Shown piece by piece: positions 60,526 to 64,000 of a stretch of 64,000 bases of DNA; the stretch's first letter is position 1, and every line of letters starts with the position of its first letter. Under the pieces are notes generated by a model that saw only the letters and a list, made by a program, of their open reading frames with translations, was not told the origin of the DNA and ran no database searches. The DNA is from Anaerolineae bacterium. Its GTDB lineage: Bacteria > Chloroflexota > Anaerolineae > Aggregatilineales > Phototrophicaceae. The DNA lies in assembly GCA_022820665.1 (NCBI GenBank), contig JAJEFB010000025.1, positions 1-64,000 on the forward strand, given 5' to 3'. Position numbers and translations under genes: made by a program.

Positions 60526-62034
60526 TCAATCCCCCGCCGCTGGCAGCGCAGGCGCACAACACAGAATCAGCTCCTTGACCGCGCGCACTTCATCCAGGCG
60601 CCGGACCGGCGCGCTATGCGGCGCGTTGAGCAGCAATGCCGGTTGCGTCCGGGCTTCTTCGGCAATGCTCTCCATGGCCTCGACGAAGGCGTCTAGGTCT
60701 TCCTTGACCTCCGTCTCGGTGGGCTCTATGAGAAGCGCTTCCGGCACGATCAAGGGGAAATAGTTGGTCGGCGGATGGAAGCCGTAATCCATCAAGCGCT
60801 TGGAAATATCCAGGGCGTGAACCTCTTCGATATCATCGAAATGCCCTTCCAGCACAAATTCATGCCCGCAGTAGCGCGGATAAGGCAATTTGTAAGTCTT
60901 CATGAGTTTCGCGCGCAGGTAATTGGCGTTGAGCACAGCGTAGCGCGTGACATCACGGATGCCGGTATCGCCGTAGACGCGGATGTAGGCGTAGGCGCGC
61001 AGGTGCATGCCGAAATTGCCCTGGAAGGCTTTGATGCGGCCGATGCTCTTTTCCGGCATGACATATCCGTAGAGCGGCGCGCCGGATTCATCTTCCTCTT
61101 CGATGATATCTACAACCGGACCCGGCAGATAATCCTTGAGTTTTTCGTTGACCCCGACTGCCCCGCTGCCGGGACCGCCGCCACCGTGAGGCGTGGAAAA
61201 GGTCTTGTGCAGGTTGTAGTGCATGACGTCGAAGTCGAGCTCGCCCGGTTTGACCACAGCCATCAGCGCATTCATATTTGCGCCGTCCATGTACATCAGT
61301 CCGCCGGCGTTATGGACGATGTCGATAACATCGTGAATCGTGGATTCGAAGAGCCCCAGCGTGCTTGGCACGGTAATCATCATCCCGGCGATTTGATCGC
61401 GCAGCTCGCCCTGGCAAGCCGCGCGCAAGGAATCCAAATCGACGTTGCCCTGATCATTGGAGGGCAATTCGCGCAGTCGCATGCCCGCCATGGTCACCGT
61501 CGCCGGATTCGTGCCATGAGCGCTATTGGGCACGAGAATAATGTCGCGCTGGCCTTCTCCCTGGTCGAGGTGATAGTTGCGAATCATCAGTATACCGGCG
61601 AATTCGCCCTGCGCGCCGGCGGCCGGCGTCAAGCTGACCGCTTCAAAACCGCTGATTTCTCCCAGCCACCGCTGCAACTCGTACATCAAATACAGGGCGC
61701 CTTGGGCGCCGGTTTCTTCGATCAGCGGGTGCAATTGCGCGAAGCCGGGCAGGCGCGCCGCGTCTTCATTGAGTTTCGGGTTGTACTTCATCGTGCAAGA
61801 GCCGAGGGGATAGAAACCCTTGTCAATTGAATAGTTGAGCTGGCTCAATTTGACAAAGTGCCGCACCACCTGCAACTCGCCGACTTCCGGCAGCGGCAAG
61901 TCGTCGCGCAACAGTTCGCTCGGCAACTCAGCTTCCGGCACATCGCAGTCCGGCAAGTTGACGCCGACTCGGCCGGGCGCGCCGATATCATAAATCAGTG
62001 GCTGCAAAGCTTGCGTAGACGCCAAACCATCCAT
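60526..62034 (-). CDS. gcvPB: Glycine dehydrogenase (decarboxylating) subunit 2
   Basis: The PLP-carrying half of the split P protein, which decarboxylates glycine and passes the aminomethyl group to lipoyl-H protein. The 502-residue length fits. Visible are YPLGSCTMKYNPKLNED, SLTPAAGAQGEFAGILMIR, PNSAHGTNPATVTMAG, MYMDGANMNALM and the PLP lysine in NLHKTFSTPHGGGGPG, then CGHEFVLE near 390. It shares one base with gcvPA (62034), so it is translationally coupled. It is the last gene of gcvH-gcvPA-gcvPB. Confidence 0.97.
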   Translation of the reverse strand: MDGLASTQALQPLIYDIGAPGRVGVNLPDCDVPEAELPSELLRDDLPLPEVGELQVVRHFVKLSQLNYSIDKGFYPLGSCTMKYNPKLNEDAARLPGFAQLHPLIEETGAQGALYLMYELQRWLGEISGFEAVSLTPAAGAQGEFAGILMIRNYHLDQGEGQRDIILVPNSAHGTNPATVTMAGMRLRELPSNDQGNVDLDSLRAACQGELRDQIAGMMITVPSTLGLFESTIHDVIDIVHNAGGLMYMDGANMNALMAVVKPGELDFDVMHYNLHKTFSTPHGGGGPGSGAVGVNEKLKDYLPGPVVDIIEEEDESGAPLYGYVMPEKSIGRIKAFQGNFGMHLRAYAYIRVYGDTGIRDVTRYAVLNANYLRAKLMKTYKLPYPRYCGHEFVLEGHFDDIEEVHALDISKRLMDYGFHPPTNYFPLIVPEALLIEPTETEVKEDLDAFVEAMESIAEEARTQPALLLNAPHSAPVRRLDEVRAVKELILCCAPALPAAGD

Positions 62035-63368
62035 CAGCTTATCCCTCCCAAGACTTCAACCAGCCGGTCGATTTCATCTTTGCTATTGGTCTCCGTCACG
62101 CAAACCAGCATGTGATCCTCCAGATGGAAGTAGTTCTGTCCCAAGTCGTAACCGCCGATGATGCCCTCCTCCAAAAGCGCCTCGTTGATTTCGGCAACCG
62201 GACGCGGGCAGGACAGGACAAATTCGTTGAAGAAGGCTTTGCTGGTGTCGACCGAATATCCATCCAACTGGTTGATAAGGTCGGCGGCATAATGCGCCTT
62301 GTGATAATTGAGTTCGCCAACCCGCCGCAAGCCGTTCTTGCCCATCAGCGCCATATAGACCGAGGCTGAAAGCGCCATCAATCCTTGATTGGTGCAGATG
62401 TTGCTCGTGGCCCGCTCCCGCTTGATGTCTTGTTCGCGCGGGCGCAAAGTCATCACGAAAGCGCGCTTGCCATCGGCGTCAAGCGTTTCGCCTATGATGC
62501 GCCCGGCGATCTTGCGCACGTATTTTTGTCGAATGGCGAAGTAGCCCAGATAGGGACCGCCATAACTGAGCGGGACGCCCATTGGCTGCCCCTCCCCTAC
62601 CACGATATCAGCGCCCAGTTCGCCCGGGCTGCGGAATAAGGACAGCGCCATGGGATTGGCCACGATCACCAGCAAAGCCCCCACCTCGTGCACGGCATCG
62701 GCGAGCACGGCGATATTGTCAATTTGACCGAAGAAGTTGGGATACTGAATAGCCAACATCGCCGTGTTTTCATCCAGCATTTCGACCAATTCGATGACAT
62801 CGCCGCGTCCGCGATCGCCGATGATACGGATATCGCGCCCCTGATGATAAGTTCGCACGACCTCGCGGTATTGGGGATGGATCGCGTGGCTGAGGATGAT
62901 CTTCCCGCGTTTGTGCCGGGTGACCTCCAGCGCGACTGTCACCGCCTCCGCCAGGCTGGTCGCGCCGTCGTAGTGGCTGGCATTAGCGGCATCCATGCCG
63001 GTCAAGGCGCACATCATGCTCTGGTATTCGTAGGTCGCTTGCAAAGTCCCTTGCGAGATCTCCGGCTGATAAGGCGTGTACGCGGTGTAAAACTCGCCGC
63101 GCAGCAACATGTGATTGACTACAGAAGGAATGAAGTGGTGATAGGCGCCGGCGCCGCGAAAGATCGCATAGTCGCCCGCGTGATCGTTGGCTTCGCTGAT
63201 CGCCAGCATCTCGGCGGCGACTTCCATTTCGCTCATCGGCGGCGGCAATTCCAAGCGCGGGAAGCGATAAGCCGCCGGCACAGCGTCAAAAAGCTCTTCA
63301 ATACTGCCAACGCCGATCTCCGTCAGCATCTGCCGTGTTTCGGCCGCTGTATGGGGTATGTAGCTCAC
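62034..63368 (-). CDS. gcvPA: Glycine dehydrogenase (decarboxylating) subunit 1
   Basis: The partner half of the split P protein. The 444-residue sequence has SYIPHTAAETRQMLTEIGV at the start, FRGAGAYHHFIPSVVNHML, FYTAYTPYQPEISQGTLQ, MDAANASHYDGATSLAEAV, QYPNFFGQIDN and GGPYLGYFA, in the family order. It has no PLP lysine itself and forms the active dimer with GcvPB. It lies 65 bases downstream of gcvH. An overlap of one base with gcvPB keeps the subunits in equal amounts. Confidence 0.97.
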   Translation of the reverse strand: MSYIPHTAAETRQMLTEIGVGSIEELFDAVPAAYRFPRLELPPPMSEMEVAAEMLAISEANDHAGDYAIFRGAGAYHHFIPSVVNHMLLRGEFYTAYTPYQPEISQGTLQATYEYQSMMCALTGMDAANASHYDGATSLAEAVTVALEVTRHKRGKIILSHAIHPQYREVVRTYHQGRDIRIIGDRGRGDVIELVEMLDENTAMLAIQYPNFFGQIDNIAVLADAVHEVGALLVIVANPMALSLFRSPGELGADIVVGEGQPMGVPLSYGGPYLGYFAIRQKYVRKIAGRIIGETLDADGKRAFVMTLRPREQDIKRERATSNICTNQGLMALSASVYMALMGKNGLRRVGELNYHKAHYAADLINQLDGYSVDTSKAFFNEFVLSCPRPVAEINEALLEEGIIGGYDLGQNYFHLEDHMLVCVTETNSKDEIDRLVEVLGGIS

Positions 63369-63433
63369 GTCGTATCTCCCCTCTCACTTGTTCTCACTAC
63401 TAATGCCTGTAGCGCAAGAAAGACGCTTCAGCA

Positions 63434-63826
63434 TCAACGACTGTCGCAATAGGCGTCATATGCCGCCGCGTCCATCAAGCCCCCCAAGCCCGACAGATCG
63501 TCCGTACGGATCTTCACCATCCAGCCCGCGCCAAAGGGATCGGCATTGACGACCTCGGGAGAATCCTCCAGCGCCGCATTGACCTCGACAATCTCGCCAT
63601 TAACGGCGCTGTACAACTCGGAGGCTGCCTTGACGGACTCTACTTCGCCAAAAGAATCGCCCGCGTCAACGCTATCGCCCGGGTCCTTAAACTCGACGTA
63701 GACGATATCGTTGAGCTGATCCTGAGCGTAGTCCGTTATGCCGATGGTCACGACATTTCCGTCAACGGCAAACCACTCATCTGTCTCGGCATACCTTAAT
63801 TCCGCGGGGGTTTTCCACTCACCCAT
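63434..63826 (-). CDS. gcvH: Glycine cleavage system H protein
   Basis: H protein carries the aminomethyl group on a lipoyl arm between P, T and L proteins. The 130-residue protein has the lipoylated K66 in GEVESVKAASELYSAVNGEI, with WKTPAELRYAETDEW at the start and VYVEFKDPGD before the lipoyl loop. The ATG at 63826 is chosen because AAGGAGG lies just upstream; a longer frame to 63856 runs into the terminator region. It is the first gene after the glycine riboswitch. Confidence 0.97.
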   Translation of the reverse strand: MGEWKTPAELRYAETDEWFAVDGNVVTIGITDYAQDQLNDIVYVEFKDPGDSVDAGDSFGEVESVKAASELYSAVNGEIVEVNAALEDSPEVVNADPFGAGWMVKIRTDDLSGLGGLMDAAAYDAYCDSR

Positions 63827-63854
63827 TGTCGGCCTCCTTCTGCTATGCGCAAAC

Positions 63855-63886
63855 AAAAAAGGCGCAACTCTTGCCGAGATTGCGCC
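63855..63886 (-). terminator. Riboswitch-linked terminator before gcvH
   Basis: On the minus strand, GGCGCAA and TTGCGCC (63880-63886 and 63861-63867) form a stem followed by a T-run (the A-run at 63855-63860 on the plus strand). It stands between the glycine aptamer and gcvH, so transcription would stop unless glycine is bound. Confidence 0.85.
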
Positions 63887-64000
63887 CTGTCGGTCAACTT
63901 ACCTTCAGAGATCTTGAACCCAAGAATCCTTTTGCCTGAGAGTTTCACGCAGGCTGGCAATCCTGTCGCTTGCCCCTTCGGCGTTTCGTCTCTCGACGAA
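63887..64000 (-). ncRNA. Glycine riboswitch aptamer (continues beyond the window)
   Basis: Reading the minus strand from the right edge gives GCCGAAGGGGCAAGC, then a variable stem, then GAAACTCTCAGGCAAAAGGA, the two conserved glycine-aptamer strings. At least one aptamer lies inside the window; whether a second lies upstream cannot be seen. The downstream terminator and gcvH indicate a glycine-activated switch for the gcv operon. Confidence 0.88.

Noticed and set aside
60775..61830. Plus-strand frame opposite gcvPB
   Set aside because: It is antisense to a gene with an intact PLP lysine motif; the frame is an artefact of codon use.
62688..63452. Plus-strand frame opposite gcvPA
   Set aside because: gcvPA shows continuous family similarity; the antisense frame has none.
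1..64000. tRNA or rRNA genes
   Set aside because: No cloverleaf-like T-arm sequence with proper context and no rRNA segments were recognised by reading; a covariance search would be decisive.

Overview
The window is a gene-dense bacterial chromosome segment of moderately high GC. It has short operons on both strands and many small dispersed repeats between them. Several features suggest a Chloroflexota (Anaerolineae-like) bacterium: an L10-type leader before rplJ, a DUF3467-translin pair, a serine hydroxymethyltransferase-GcvT fusion, a split GcvPA/GcvPB glycine decarboxylase, an EF-G paralogue, and repeat families common in that phylum. This is inference; no rRNA or tRNA gene was seen.

Layout. 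1-138 is the end of a terminase-like gene. 139-6819 holds gatB, ssb, a short-chain dehydrogenase, dut, a Mug-like glycosylase, a metallo-beta-lactamase-fold hydrolase and an exported protein, with repeats between them. 6820-7986 is a repeat-filled stretch. 7987-11166 has a tandem GNAT protein, a YkvA-type protein, an alpha/beta hydrolase and an unknown protein. 11163-14084 (minus) is an E2-JAB-E1 cassette resembling eukaryotic ubiquitin conjugation. 14479-18342 is an iron(III)-type ABC transporter. 18533-20463 is a DarG/DarT-type DNA ADP-ribosylation toxin-antitoxin pair. 20479-22675 is a two-component system. 22969-33017 is mostly housekeeping and enzyme genes (def, S9 peptidase, MarR regulator, isocitrate dehydrogenase-like, rsmG, Nudix, DUF3467-translin, Memo-like), and it contains a well-defined MITE at 27921-28209. 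33097-34498 is the rplJ-rplL operon with its leader and attenuator. 34558-41481 has yfbU, an HATPase protein, a 2-hydroxyacid dehydrogenase, greA, an ECF sigma factor with a putative anti-sigma factor, mgsA and a glycosyltransferase. 41657-51760 has a lytic transglycosylase lipoprotein, an exonuclease, a YyaL-type protein, ftsH and an EF-G paralogue. 52066-64000 holds an SGNH hydrolase, the SHMT-GcvT fusion, an RCK protein, an AEC transporter, two tandem unknown paralogues, and gcvH-gcvPA-gcvPB behind a glycine riboswitch.

How genes work together. The riboswitch-controlled gcvH-gcvPA-gcvPB operon supplies P and H proteins, and the nearby fusion supplies T protein plus SHMT, so the window encodes glycine cleavage joined to glycine/serine interconversion, lacking only lipoamide dehydrogenase. 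E2, JAB and E1 lie in one transcriptional direction and probably form one protein-conjugation system, although no ubiquitin-like modifier is visible. The DarTG pair overlaps by four bases and sits behind a consensus promoter carrying a dyad.

Most notable observations: (1) the E2-JAB-E1 cassette, whose JAB has one zinc-ligand histidine replaced by glutamine; (2) a DarT-like toxin ending in the residues that form the C-terminal tip of SSB, an ending shared with the SSB encoded in this window; (3) a 289-bp MITE with 18-bp inverted ends and a perfect 10-bp target duplication; (4) a degenerate GcvT-like repeat between the halves of the SHMT-GcvT fusion; (5) a tandem paralogue pair with an unrecognised shared C-terminal domain.
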